Assembly (NCBI GenBank): GCA_000169995.1
Contig: AAZW01000043.1
Coordinates: 1 to 43,005, forward strand
DNA length: 43,005 nucleotides
Direction of reading: 5' to 3'
Origin: Vibrionales bacterium SWAT-3
Lineage (GTDB): Bacteria > Pseudomonadota > Gammaproteobacteria > Enterobacterales > Vibrionaceae
Shown here: piece by piece, positions 7,272 to 16,165 of the stretch
Layout: each line of letters starts with the position of its first letter
Position numbering within the stretch: the stretch's first letter is position 1
The notes under the pieces: model-generated
Databases searched by the model: none
Seen by the model: only the letters and a program-made list of their open reading frames with translations
Told to the model about the DNA's origin: nothing
Position numbers and translations under genes: made by a program

Positions 7272-8165
7272 ATGAACATTCGTGACTTTGAATACTTGGT
7301 GGCGCTCGCAGAGCACAAACACTTCCGAAAAGCGGCAGAAGCGTGCTTTGTGAGTCAGCCAACACTAAGCGGTCAAATACGCAAACTAGAAGATGAAATT
7401 GGACTTCAGTTAACCGAGCGTAGTCCAAGGAAGGTCATATTTACAGAATCAGGGTTACAACTTGTTGAACAAGCCAAGCGTATTCTCAACGAAGTGAAGA
7501 CTTTTAAGGATATGGCGAGTGGACACGGTGAAGCGATGACCGGACCAATGCATATTGGTTTCATTCCAACGGTAGGCCCTTATATCCTGCCTAAGATTGT
7601 TCCTCACCTGAAAGAGAGCTTTCCTGAGTTAGAGCTATACCTGCATGAGGCGCAAACTCATCAATTAGTGAGTCAATTGGAAGATGGCAAGCTTGACTGC
7701 TTGGTACTGGCTGCGGTTGATGAAACGGCGGTGTTCAAAGAGATTGATGTGTATGACGAGCCATTGAGTGTCGCGGTACCATGTGACCATGAGTGGGCTC
7801 AACAAGACACGGTAGATATGCTTCAACTCAATGGACAGACAGTCTTAGCACTTGGTGACGGTCACTGTTTAAGAGACCAAGCCCTAGGGTTTTGTTTTGC
7901 TGCGGGAGCAAAAGATGATGAGCGTTTTAAAGCGACCAGCTTAGAGACGCTGCGTAACATGGTCGCGGCAGGCGCGGGGATTACCTTGCTGCCTCAATTA
8001 TCAGTACCAAAAGAAAAGCAGAAAGATGGTGTGTGCTACGTGCCTGCGGTCAACCCAACGCCTTCACGTCGTATCGTGGTTGCGTATCGTCCGGGCTCTC
8101 CATTGAAAGGGCGCTTTGAGCAACTGGCGGAGACGATTCGTACTCAGTTGGAAAAGGTCGTTTAG
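7272..8165 (+). CDS. oxyR: LysR-family hydrogen peroxide sensor OxyR
   Basis: This 297-aa LysR regulator starts M-N-I-R-D-F-E-Y-L-V, with a winged helix-turn-helix at about residues 1-60 (F-R-K-A-A-E-A-C-F-V-S-Q-P-T-L-S-G-Q). The effector domain has Cys199 and Cys208 in G-H-C-L-R-D-Q-A-L-G-F-C, matching exactly the numbering of the two cysteines that form the peroxide-sensing disulfide in E. coli OxyR. When oxidised it activates peroxide defence genes, and the divergent prx-grx is a natural target. The start is set by GAGGTAAGAGACTGAGC before the ATG. Confidence 0.96.
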   Translation: MNIRDFEYLVALAEHKHFRKAAEACFVSQPTLSGQIRKLEDEIGLQLTERSPRKVIFTESGLQLVEQAKRILNEVKTFKDMASGHGEAMTGPMHIGFIPTVGPYILPKIVPHLKESFPELELYLHEAQTHQLVSQLEDGKLDCLVLAAVDETAVFKEIDVYDEPLSVAVPCDHEWAQQDTVDMLQLNGQTVLALGDGHCLRDQALGFCFAAGAKDDERFKATSLETLRNMVAAGAGITLLPQLSVPKEKQKDGVCYVPAVNPTPSRRIVVAYRPGSPLKGRFEQLAETIRTQLEKVV

Positions 8166-8188
8166 CTTAACCTCCGTATAGCAGAGAT

Positions 8189-8228
8189 AAAAAAAGGGTT
8201 GATATGAATTCAAATCAACCCTTTTTAT
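8189..8228. terminator. Bidirectional terminator between oxyR and mrcA
   Basis: A perfect 13-bp stem, AAAAAGGGTTGAT (8191-8203) / ATCAACCCTTTTT (8214-8226), has A and T runs on both sides. It serves the convergent oxyR and mrcA genes. Confidence 0.85.
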
Positions 8229-8258
8229 TTGCTTATGTTGCTAGGTTCAAAGAACTGC

Positions 8259-10820
8259 TTAGAACAGTTCTTCTACCGTTTCACCTGAAGAGGTGGAGTA
8301 GATATCATCATTGAAACGCTCAGTGATGTACTCAGTTGGCTCAGTGCCTTTCTCGAAGTACTCAAACATTGATGAGCTATCGTACTTGTTGGTCAGTAAG
8401 CCTGTATCACGGTCAATACGAACGCGAACGATGTTTTCTGGAATCTCTTTGCGTTGTGCTGGAACGCCTGCCAATGCCGTACCCATGAAGTCTACCCACG
8501 CTGGTTCTGCTGTCTTAGCACCGGCTTCCGCACCAGTAATCTGGTTCTTACCAAGGTTAGAGTTCGCTTTAGTACGACCTAGGTTACGGTTGTGGTTATC
8601 AAAGCCAACCCATACCGTTGCAACCATGCCTGGGCCGTAGCCGCTGTACCAAGTATCTTTCGAGTCGTTAGTTGTACCTGTTTTGCCGCCAATATCACGA
8701 CGTTTCAGTGGTTGAGCTCGCCAACCTGTACCGTTCCAACCTGTACCAGCGCTCCAATCACCGCCGCCCCAGATGTTGCTGTACATCATTTCACGAACTA
8801 GGAATGCGTTCTGCTCAGAGATAACTTGAGGAGCGTATTGAACTTTCGCATCCACGTCTTGCTCGGCAAACTCATCCGCCATTGGATCGGTTGTGATGGT
8901 CTGTTTGCAATCTTCTTTACAGACAACTTTTGGTGTTGCTTCAAACTCAGTCTCGCCAAATGGAGTCTCAACGCGGCTGATGTAGAAAGGTTCAACGTAG
9001 TAACCACCGTTAGCGAATACTGAGTAACCTTGCGCTACTTTCATTGGCGTTAAGCTACCTGCACCTAGCGCAATAGTTTCAGAACGAGGCACTTCATCGA
9101 TATCAAAACCAAAGCGAGTTAGGTAGTTACGAGTGTCATCTAAGCCTACTTCACGCAGTACACGTACCGCCATTACGTTTTTCGATTGAGCTAAGCCAAT
9201 ACGTAAACGAGTAGGGCCGACGTAAGTTGGTGGCGAGTTCTTTGGTCGCCATGCCGTACCTTGGCTCTTATCCCATTGGTTGATTGGCGCATCGTTGATA
9301 AGAGAAGCCAGTGTTAAACCTTTCTCAATCGCTGCTGAGTAAATGAAAGGCTTGATACCAGAACCCACTTGACGAATAGATTGCGTCGCACGGTTGAATT
9401 TGTTGTGTACGAAGTTAAAGCCACCGACCATCGACAACACAGCGCCGTTGTTCGGATTCATTGCTACGAATGCAGTGTTGGCATTCGGCACTTGGCTTAG
9501 GCGCCAAACTACCGGAGTATCAGATTCTGCAGTTGCTGACTCTTCTGTTGCTTCCTCAGAGACTTCGTCACCTGTGATCGCTTCATGACGAACCCAAACT
9601 TGTTCGCCAACCGCAAGAATCTCTTTTGCTTGAGATGGAGCAGGGCCTTGACGGTCATCTGTTAGGAACTTACGAGCCCAATTCATACCTTGCCATTCGA
9701 TAGTGCCTTCGCCTTGATTCTTCACCCATACTTGAGCGCTTTTCGAATCAACAGCAGTCACTACTGCAGGAACTAGGTCACCGTAGGTTGGTTGAGACTT
9801 AAGGTGTTTCACGATCTTGTCGTGGTCCCAAGCCGATTGAGCGGTTTGCCATAAGACTTTTTCAGCACCACGGTAGCCGTGACGCTCATCGTAGCCAAGC
9901 AGGTTCTTAATCGCGGCTTGGTTTGCCGCTTTTTGCAGCTTCGAATCAACGGTTGTGTAGACTTTCATACCAGAGGTGTAAGCGTCTTCACCGTAGCGTT
10001 CAACCATCCAAGCACGTGCCACTTCTGCCACGTATGGTGCGCTCAGTTCGATCTCTGCACCGTGGTACTTTGATACAAGCTGTTCATTGCTTGCTTCATC
10101 AAACTCGGCTTGAGTGATGTATTTCTCGTCGAGCATACGACGTAATACAACGTTACGACGGTTGGTCGCGCGTTCAATAGAGTAGATAGGGTTCATGGTT
10201 GAAGGTGCTTTTGGCATACCTGCTAGGGTCGCTAGTTCACTCAGAGTTAGATCCTGAAGATCTTTACCAAAGTAAACACGTGCTGCAGCGCCGAAACCAT
10301 ACGAACGGTGACCGAGGAAGATCTTGTTGACGTAAAGCTCCATGATCTCTTCTTTGCTAAGCAGTTGCTCAATATGGATCGCAATGAAGATCTCTTTAAT
10401 CTTACGCATGATCTTTTTCTCATTGGATAAGAAGAAGTTACGCGCAAGCTGCTGAGTAATGGTACTCGCCCCTTGTTTTGCCGAACCCGACATTGCTACC
10501 ACGATAGCTGCACGAGTAATACCGATTGGGTCAATACCAGGGTGTTCGTAGAAACGGCTATCTTCGGTAGCAATCAAAGCCTCAACTAAGTGGCGAGGGA
10601 TCTCGTCATAAGTCACTGGAATACGACGTTTTTCACCAAATTGAGAGATCAATTTACCGTCTTGGCTGAAGACCTGCATCGGTGTTTGGAGTTCTACGTC
10701 GCGCAAAGTGGCAACATCAGGCAACTCTGGTTTTACGTAGTAATAAAACCCAAAAATTGTACTGACTCCAAGAATCATGCAAATCAATGTAAATATGAAT
10801 AATCGCTTTATGAACTTCAC
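8259..10820 (-). CDS. mrcA: Penicillin-binding protein 1A (bifunctional peptidoglycan synthase)
   Basis: This 853-aa class A PBP has one N-terminal membrane anchor (about 5-28). The GT51 glycosyltransferase domain has catalytic Glu86 in E-D-S-R-F-Y-E-H-P-G and G-A-S-T-I-T-Q-Q at about 117-124. The transpeptidase domain has its active Ser at about 487 in S-G-I-K, S-K-N at about 546-548, and K-T-G at about 713-715. It polymerises and cross-links cell-wall glycan strands on the outer face of the inner membrane. An OB-like insert (about 320-440) contains a Glu/Ala/Thr-rich stretch. The gene is divergent from pilM, as in many gammaproteobacteria, with about 150 bp shared upstream. Confidence 0.96.
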   Translation of the reverse strand: MKFIKRLFIFTLICMILGVSTIFGFYYYVKPELPDVATLRDVELQTPMQVFSQDGKLISQFGEKRRIPVTYDEIPRHLVEALIATEDSRFYEHPGIDPIGITRAAIVVAMSGSAKQGASTITQQLARNFFLSNEKKIMRKIKEIFIAIHIEQLLSKEEIMELYVNKIFLGHRSYGFGAAARVYFGKDLQDLTLSELATLAGMPKAPSTMNPIYSIERATNRRNVVLRRMLDEKYITQAEFDEASNEQLVSKYHGAEIELSAPYVAEVARAWMVERYGEDAYTSGMKVYTTVDSKLQKAANQAAIKNLLGYDERHGYRGAEKVLWQTAQSAWDHDKIVKHLKSQPTYGDLVPAVVTAVDSKSAQVWVKNQGEGTIEWQGMNWARKFLTDDRQGPAPSQAKEILAVGEQVWVRHEAITGDEVSEEATEESATAESDTPVVWRLSQVPNANTAFVAMNPNNGAVLSMVGGFNFVHNKFNRATQSIRQVGSGIKPFIYSAAIEKGLTLASLINDAPINQWDKSQGTAWRPKNSPPTYVGPTRLRIGLAQSKNVMAVRVLREVGLDDTRNYLTRFGFDIDEVPRSETIALGAGSLTPMKVAQGYSVFANGGYYVEPFYISRVETPFGETEFEATPKVVCKEDCKQTITTDPMADEFAEQDVDAKVQYAPQVISEQNAFLVREMMYSNIWGGGDWSAGTGWNGTGWRAQPLKRRDIGGKTGTTNDSKDTWYSGYGPGMVATVWVGFDNHNRNLGRTKANSNLGKNQITGAEAGAKTAEPAWVDFMGTALAGVPAQRKEIPENIVRVRIDRDTGLLTNKYDSSSMFEYFEKGTEPTEYITERFNDDIYSTSSGETVEELF

Positions 10821-10971
10821 CGGATAATCCCTGATTAGTTAAGGCTGATAAGCAGCAAACCCTTGTACTCTAGGCTAAAAAACTAGCTTTCGTTTATTAA
10901 CGCTTATTTAACTAATAATCACAACCCCTAGATAATCAACGAAATGCTTGGCACTTCAGGAGCTAGGTCAC

Positions 10972-11997
10972 ATGGGTTCATCATTAATTACAGGTATAGA
11001 TATAAATCACCACAGCATCAAAGCTGTGGTGCTAAAACCCGTGGGGGAATTGTACGCCCTAGTGGGATACAAAGAGCTGCCGATTTCGGACGACATTTTT
11101 ACAGCTAACCATACTTTGGAGTATCAGAAAACTGTTAAGAAACTCAAAGAACTTAGGAAAGGGCTGCCTTTCGGCTGTCGTAACGTCGCCATTTCGGTAC
11201 CTGATAACACGGTGATCAGCAAGGTACTGCAAATTGAGAGTGAACTCGAAGATAGAGAGAAAGAGTTTTCGATCTACCAAACCTTCGCCCATCAATCTCC
11301 TTTTCCCATCGAGGAGCTGAGTTTAGATTTTGTGAAGCTGGAAGACAAACGATTTGGTAAAGGTTCGACAAGCAGCTATCAGGTTTATGCCACTCGTAAA
11401 GAAGTCGTTGATAGCCGAGCGGATGCATTAACCAAGGCTGGTTTTAAACCTGTGCTGGTAGATACGCAGGCGCATGGTTTACTTCATGTTTGGCAGCTTG
11501 CCTCACGTTTATACCCAGAGAAAAGTAATTGGCTGTTGGTGGACATTGGCGTTGATCAAACCTCGATGGGCATCATTCCTCAGGGAGCAGCTCCTTTCTA
11601 TAAAGACATCGCCTTTGGCACTCAAGACCTTTGCAGTATCGAAAACCCCAATTATATCGAGGCTGCGTTTGGCAGTGCTCAGGATACTCATCAATTTATC
11701 GTTAACTTAATTGAAAAGCTCAAACGTCAGTTGCAGCTCTATTCCTCGGTGAATGCTCACCAACCTATCTCAGGCATCTGGTTAATGGGCGAGGGCGCCA
11801 GCACACCAATGGTGGCCGAAGAGCTTGAACGACATTTTCAGTTGAGCTGTGAATCATTGAATCCTTTATCCCTGTTTGAGAATAAGGTCGCGAGGAAGCG
11901 CCGCCTGCAAATGGATTGGCAACATTTTGGTATTGCTGCGGGCATGGCGATGAGCGGACTTAAATGGCAGGGAGAGAAGCATGTTGCATCAAATTAA
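10972..11997 (+). CDS. pilM: Type IV pilus assembly protein PilM
   Basis: This is an actin-like cytoplasmic protein of 341 aa. The chosen ATG at 10972 follows AGGAG by 9 bases; an in-frame TTG at 10948 would add eight residues but contains the Shine-Dalgarno inside it. Actin-fold ATP-binding signatures are visible: G-I-D-I-N-H-H-S-I-K-A at the N-terminus, L-L-V-D-I-G-V-D-Q-T at about 184-193, and W-L-M-G-E-G-A near 266. PilM binds the N-terminal tail of PilN and ATP and connects the pilus motor to the inner-membrane complex. It is the first gene of pilMNOPQ and overlaps pilN by 17 bases. Confidence 0.93.
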   Translation: MGSSLITGIDINHHSIKAVVLKPVGELYALVGYKELPISDDIFTANHTLEYQKTVKKLKELRKGLPFGCRNVAISVPDNTVISKVLQIESELEDREKEFSIYQTFAHQSPFPIEELSLDFVKLEDKRFGKGSTSSYQVYATRKEVVDSRADALTKAGFKPVLVDTQAHGLLHVWQLASRLYPEKSNWLLVDIGVDQTSMGIIPQGAAPFYKDIAFGTQDLCSIENPNYIEAAFGSAQDTHQFIVNLIEKLKRQLQLYSSVNAHQPISGIWLMGEGASTPMVAEELERHFQLSCESLNPLSLFENKVARKRRLQMDWQHFGIAAGMAMSGLKWQGEKHVASN

Positions 11998-12580
11998 CCT
12001 GCTACCTTGGCGTGATGAGATTCGTGCTCAGCACCGAAAACGTTTTATTCACCTGGTCATCCTTGGTGTGATTGTGGCTGGCGCAGGGCAGTGGGCGGTC
12101 GGTAATTATTTCCATGATCAACAAGCCAAACAGCAAGCTCGTCTTAATTACCTCAATCAATACATTGCTGACCTCGACCGTCAGATTCAGTCGCTAAAAG
12201 TTGCAGAGCAAGAGCACAAAGCCATTTTGACTCGACTTGATGTGGTGGAATCTTTGCAGCTCGGCCGTAATAAAACTACCGACTTTATGAACTTGATGCC
12301 GGAGCTGATTCCTGAGGGTGTGTATGTCGACAAGATAAAGATGAACGGTCAAGAGATTGAAATGGCGGGCATCAGTGACAGTACCGCTCGTCTCGCCACC
12401 ATGCTGGATAACTTAGAACGCTCTGAATCCCTCAAAGGAGTCGAGATGCATTCTATTGTCCATAACCGTAAGCGCTTCAATAAAGAGTTTCAGACCTTCA
12501 AGGTGTCTTTCGTGTTCAGCCCTGTGTCATTAGAAAGCACAACTGCACATCGAAAGGATAAGGGGGCTAACCATGGCTAG
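11981..12580 (+). CDS. pilN: Type IV pilus assembly protein PilN
   Basis: This 199-aa bitopic inner-membrane protein begins M-L-H-Q-I-N-L-L-P-W-R, the conserved cytoplasmic motif that docks into PilM. A membrane segment at about 24-42 is followed by a coiled-coil-like stretch (about 50-85) and a periplasmic ferredoxin-like domain. It forms heterodimers with PilO in the alignment complex. It overlaps pilM upstream and pilO downstream by 8 bases, so translation is probably coupled. Confidence 0.92.
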   Translation: MLHQINLLPWRDEIRAQHRKRFIHLVILGVIVAGAGQWAVGNYFHDQQAKQQARLNYLNQYIADLDRQIQSLKVAEQEHKAILTRLDVVESLQLGRNKTTDFMNLMPELIPEGVYVDKIKMNGQEIEMAGISDSTARLATMLDNLERSESLKGVEMHSIVHNRKRFNKEFQTFKVSFVFSPVSLESTTAHRKDKGANHG

Positions 12581-13184
12581 CCTTCAAAGCATTATGAGCC
12601 TGCAAGAGCTTGATATCGATGAGATCACCGAGTGGCCACTGTTGCCTCAGTTATTGGTGATTCTATTGCTGGTGGCGCTCATTCAAGGGCTGGGAACCTG
12701 GTTCTATATTTTGCCTTTGGATGATGAGCTACAACAGATGAAGCAGCAAGAGCAGACCTTGAAAGCAACACTGCGCATCAAAGCCAATAAGGTTGCTGCT
12801 TTACCTAAGCTTCAGGGCCAACTAGATGAACTCACCAGTCGCTACGATTACCTGTTAGAACAACTTCCCGTACAAAAGGAGTTGGCAAGCATGTTGGCAT
12901 CAGTCAATGAGCTCGGTTTAGATAACTCACTAACCTTTACCCGAATCGACTGGGGTGAAAAACAGAATAAAGCCTTCTTATACCGCTTACCTCTTAATAT
13001 CGAGCTGACTGGTGATTACCACGAGATAGGCGACTTCTCTGCAGCTATCGCCAAGCTTCCACGAATCATCAGCTTTGATGATGTGAATTGGCAGCGAGTC
13101 AGCCAAGAAAGCAGCACTCTGCACTTTAGGGTTCGAGCTTATACCTACCAGTTTAAATCGGAGGTTAATGATGAAACCCAATAG
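12573..13184 (+). CDS. pilO: Type IV pilus inner-membrane protein PilO
   Basis: This 203-aa protein has a short cytoplasmic start, one membrane helix (about 24-46, rich in L/V/I), a Gln-rich coiled coil (about 52-95) and a periplasmic domain. It pairs with PilN and contacts the lipoprotein PilP. Size, topology and place in the operon all fit PilO. It overlaps pilN by 8 and pilP by 17 bases. Confidence 0.92.
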   Translation: MASLQSIMSLQELDIDEITEWPLLPQLLVILLLVALIQGLGTWFYILPLDDELQQMKQQEQTLKATLRIKANKVAALPKLQGQLDELTSRYDYLLEQLPVQKELASMLASVNELGLDNSLTFTRIDWGEKQNKAFLYRLPLNIELTGDYHEIGDFSAAIAKLPRIISFDDVNWQRVSQESSTLHFRVRAYTYQFKSEVNDETQ

Positions 13185-13689
13185 CACGTTTTACTCAATC
13201 GTATTGCTGCTTGCGTTGTCGGGCTGCAAAGCCAATCAAGACTCATTAGAAGACTTTGTTATACAGGTAGAAGCTAAGGCGAGAAAGGAGGTCGAGCAAC
13301 TTGTCCCAGCAACTGAGTTTTCGGCGGCTACCTATCAACGACGTGCTTTTCGCCCTCCCTTTGAACTACCCAAAGAAGCGATCGTGCAAAACCAGCCCTT
13401 GGTGAAGAAAGATTGCTGGCAACCTAGCGCTCGTGCACGCAACGGCAAGTTGGAGAAATACCCATTGAGTAAATTGCGCTTAAAAGGAGTGATGGGCAGC
13501 GGCTCCAGCGTGTTTGGGCTTGTACAAACCCCCAAGGGTAATGTCGTCAATGTGAAAAAAGGCCAGTTTATCGGCTTAAACAATGGCCGAGTTACTAAGG
13601 TGACGAGCCAGTACGTTCTGATTAATGAGACTCTTCCAGATGGCTTAGGTTGTTGGCATAAGCGCAACGTTAGGCTAGCTCTGAAATAA
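13168..13689 (+). CDS. pilP: Type IV pilus assembly lipoprotein PilP
   Basis: The 173-aa product has a lipoprotein signal, with lipobox L-A-L-S-G-C and the lipidated Cys at residue 20 (19 if the second Met at 13171 is used). An unstructured linker follows, and a C-terminal beta domain includes L-K-G-V-M-G-S-G and W-H-K-R-N-V-R-L. PilP sits in the periplasm and links PilNO to the secretin PilQ. The gene lies 35 bp before pilQ. Confidence 0.92.
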   Translation: MMKPNSTFYSIVLLLALSGCKANQDSLEDFVIQVEAKARKEVEQLVPATEFSAATYQRRAFRPPFELPKEAIVQNQPLVKKDCWQPSARARNGKLEKYPLSKLRLKGVMGSGSSVFGLVQTPKGNVVNVKKGQFIGLNNGRVTKVTSQYVLINETLPDGLGCWHKRNVRLALK

Positions 13690-13724
13690 ACCAATGTCAC
13701 ATGATGTGGATATGAGATGTAAAT

Positions 13725-15443
13725 ATGAATAAAGGAATAAGTGGATTAGTGAGCAAAGCTCTACAAGGTTTTGCTGTGTCTGTGATGTTGGTTTTTAGCG
13801 TCTTCGGCTACGCAGAGGGCTCGCCCAATAAATTAGAGAATATTGATTTTAGAGTTAACAAGGATAAAGACGCCGTCATTATCATTGAGCTAGCAACCAG
13901 CAGCGCGGTGGTTGATGTTCAGCGGGCACAAGAAGGCTTGAGCATCGAACTCATCAATACAGAAGTGGATGATGACAAGCTCTACCTTTTAGACGTTAAA
14001 GATTTCGCGACTCTAGTTGAGGGGATTGAAGTATACCAGGAGGCGCCAAACTCAAGATTACTGGCGACCATCAGCAATGACTACCAATACGAATATGACC
14101 TTAAGGGGCGCTTCATCGAGGTGGTGATCAGCAAGCCCACGATTGAAGAAGTGACGACAGAGAAAAGCGTACTTGAAAAAGAGGGCAAACTGATATCGAT
14201 TAACTTCCAAGATATCCCAGTTCGAAATGTGCTGCAGTTGATTGCTGACTACAATGAGTTCAACTTGGTGGTATCCGACTCGGTCGCGGGTAACCTGACA
14301 TTACGCTTGGATGGCGTCCCTTGGCAGCAAGTTCTCGACATTATCTTGCAAGTTAAAGGCTTAGATAAGCGCGTCGATGGCAACGTTATCTTGGTCGCTC
14401 CCAAAGCGGAACTGGATCTGAGAGAACAGCAAGCGCTCGAAAAATCACGCCTAGAAGAGGAGCTTGGAGAGCTTAAGTCAGAAATCATTAAGATTAACTT
14501 TGCCAAAGCCACCGACATTGCAGACATGATTGGCGGTGAAGGGGCGGTGAGCATGTTGTCTGATCGCGGCTCGATTACCATAGATGAACGTACCAACTCT
14601 CTGCTGATTCGCGAGCTGGAAGAGAACATTGCGGTAATACGCGGCATTATTGAGTCGTTAGATATCCCAGTGAAGCAGGTTCAGATAGAGGCGCGCATTG
14701 TTACCGTTACCGAAGGTAACTTTGATGAGCTAGGCGTGCGCTGGGGCGTTTCTTCCACCAACGGAAGCTTCACGGTTGGCGGTTCAATCGAGGGTAATCA
14801 CCCTTCAGCCATTACACCTTATGACGACGATGGTGGCAGCAGCGTGATTGATGACTACCTTAACGTGAATTTGGCGGCGACATCGCCAAATGCCTCGAGT
14901 ATTGCTTTTCAGGTGGCGAAGCTTGGCTCAGATACGTTGCTCGATCTTGAGCTCTCTGCACTGCAACAAGAGTCTAAGGCGGAGATCATCTCTAGCCCAC
15001 GCTTAATTACCACCAATAAAAAGCCGGCTTACATTGAGCAAGGTACTGAAATTCCTTACTTAGAGTCCTCTTCGAGTGGTGCAACGTCAGTCGCATTTAA
15101 GAAAGCTGTGTTGAGTTTGAAAGTTACCCCTCAAATCACACCAGACAATCGCTTGGTTCTGGATTTGAGTGTGACTCAAGATAGGCCTGGGCAAGTGGTG
15201 AAAACAGGAACGGGGGAAGCGGTCGCGATAGATACCCAAAGAATAGGTACGCAAGTGCTTGTTAATAATGGTGAAACCGTCGTTCTTGGTGGAATATTTC
15301 AACACAGTGTCAGTAGTACAGTCGATAAAGTTCCTCTGTTGGGAGACCTTCCTTTATTGGGTGCATTGTTCCGTCGTAGCTACGAAAATGTGGGTAAAAG
15401 TGAACTGCTTATCTTTGTTACACCTAAAGTTGTGATTCAGTAA
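13725..15443 (+). CDS. pilQ: Type IV pilus secretin PilQ
   Basis: This 572-aa outer-membrane secretin has a signal peptide (about 1-30, ending near G-Y-A-E-G). An AMIN-like N-terminal domain (about 35-130), an STN domain (I-N-F-Q-D-I-P-V-R-N-V-L-Q, about 159-225), a NolW/N1 domain (about 250-320) and the secretin channel (about 325-572) follow. The C-terminal part has the typical V-P-L-L-G-D-L-P-L-L-G-A-L-F-R and ends F-V-T-P-K-V-V. It forms the gated pore through which the pilus passes. It is last in pilMNOPQ. aroK follows after 176 bp, with a long hairpin between them. Confidence 0.96.
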   Translation: MNKGISGLVSKALQGFAVSVMLVFSVFGYAEGSPNKLENIDFRVNKDKDAVIIIELATSSAVVDVQRAQEGLSIELINTEVDDDKLYLLDVKDFATLVEGIEVYQEAPNSRLLATISNDYQYEYDLKGRFIEVVISKPTIEEVTTEKSVLEKEGKLISINFQDIPVRNVLQLIADYNEFNLVVSDSVAGNLTLRLDGVPWQQVLDIILQVKGLDKRVDGNVILVAPKAELDLREQQALEKSRLEEELGELKSEIIKINFAKATDIADMIGGEGAVSMLSDRGSITIDERTNSLLIRELEENIAVIRGIIESLDIPVKQVQIEARIVTVTEGNFDELGVRWGVSSTNGSFTVGGSIEGNHPSAITPYDDDGGSSVIDDYLNVNLAATSPNASSIAFQVAKLGSDTLLDLELSALQQESKAEIISSPRLITTNKKPAYIEQGTEIPYLESSSSGATSVAFKKAVLSLKVTPQITPDNRLVLDLSVTQDRPGQVVKTGTGEAVAIDTQRIGTQVLVNNGETVVLGGIFQHSVSSTVDKVPLLGDLPLLGALFRRSYENVGKSELLIFVTPKVVIQ

Positions 15444-15475
15444 CGTACAATTAGATTAAAAATAAAGTTGCATTA

Positions 15476-15538
15476 GTGGCACCTAACCTTGATAATTTCG
15501 GGTCTTATCACGAATTATCTGTGAGGAATCGGTGCCAC
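15476..15538 (+). other. Long stem-loop between pilQ and aroK
   Basis: GTGGCACC (15476-15483) pairs with GGTGCCAC (15531-15538). Inside, GATAATTTCG (15491-15500) pairs with CGAATTATC (15511-15519) apart from one bulged T, and CCTT/GAGG can bridge the two helices. GGGCCTTTTAATTT follows, and then a small hairpin CAGTAC-TT-GTACTG (15553-15566). It may be the pilQ terminator or a structured aroK leader. The fold is seen in the sequence; the role is inference. Confidence 0.6.
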
Positions 15539-15619
15539 GGGCCTTTTAATTTCAGTACTTGTACTGACCTACCTTGTGGCGATGTCATTGAATTAACGTT
15601 GTAAATTACTGCTAAAAAC

Positions 15620-16138
15620 ATGGCTGAGAAACGCAATATTTTTCTTGTTGGCCCAATGGGCGCCGGCAAAAGTACAATTGGTAGACACCTAGCTTCCCAA
15701 CTTCATATGGAGTTTCTAGACTCTGACACTGTGATTGAAGAGCGCACTGGCGCAGACATCGCATGGGTTTTTGATGTTGAGGGCGAAGAAGGTTTCCGTA
15801 AGCGCGAAGAATCTGTAATCAACGATCTGACTGAAGAGCAAGGTATTGTTCTAGCGACAGGCGGTGGTTCAGTGATGAGCAAAGAAAACCGTAACCGTCT
15901 ATCTGCACGAGGCATTGTTGTATACCTAGAGACAACAATTGAAAAGCAACTTGCTCGCACAAATCGCGACAAGAAACGCCCTCTACTTCAAACAGACAAC
16001 CCGCGTGATGTGCTAGAAGATCTAGCTGTATCTCGCAACGCACTATACGAAGAAGTGGCGGACTACACAGTTCGTACTGACGACCAAAGTGCAAAAGTGG
16101 TAGCCAACCAGATCGTAAAAATGCTAGAAGAACGTTAA
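15620..16138 (+). CDS. aroK: Shikimate kinase I
   Basis: The 172-aa enzyme has the P-loop G-P-M-G-A-G-K-S-T at about 11-19, the shikimate-binding D-S-D at about 34-36 and the G-G-G-S segment near 80. It phosphorylates shikimate at the 3-hydroxyl using ATP, the fifth step of chorismate synthesis. Size and gene order (pilQ-aroK-aroB-damX-dam) match the conserved cluster. aroB follows 27 bp later, so the two are probably cotranscribed. Confidence 0.96.
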   Translation: MAEKRNIFLVGPMGAGKSTIGRHLASQLHMEFLDSDTVIEERTGADIAWVFDVEGEEGFRKREESVINDLTEEQGIVLATGGGSVMSKENRNRLSARGIVVYLETTIEKQLARTNRDKKRPLLQTDNPRDVLEDLAVSRNALYEEVADYTVRTDDQSAKVVANQIVKMLEER

Positions 16139-16165
16139 GTTCATTTTTTTTCGGAGAGCAAACCC

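Noticed and set aside
12987..13187. Minus-strand frames inside the pil, damX, argH and other genes
   Set aside because: They lie opposite well-supported genes, with no ribosome site or similarity.
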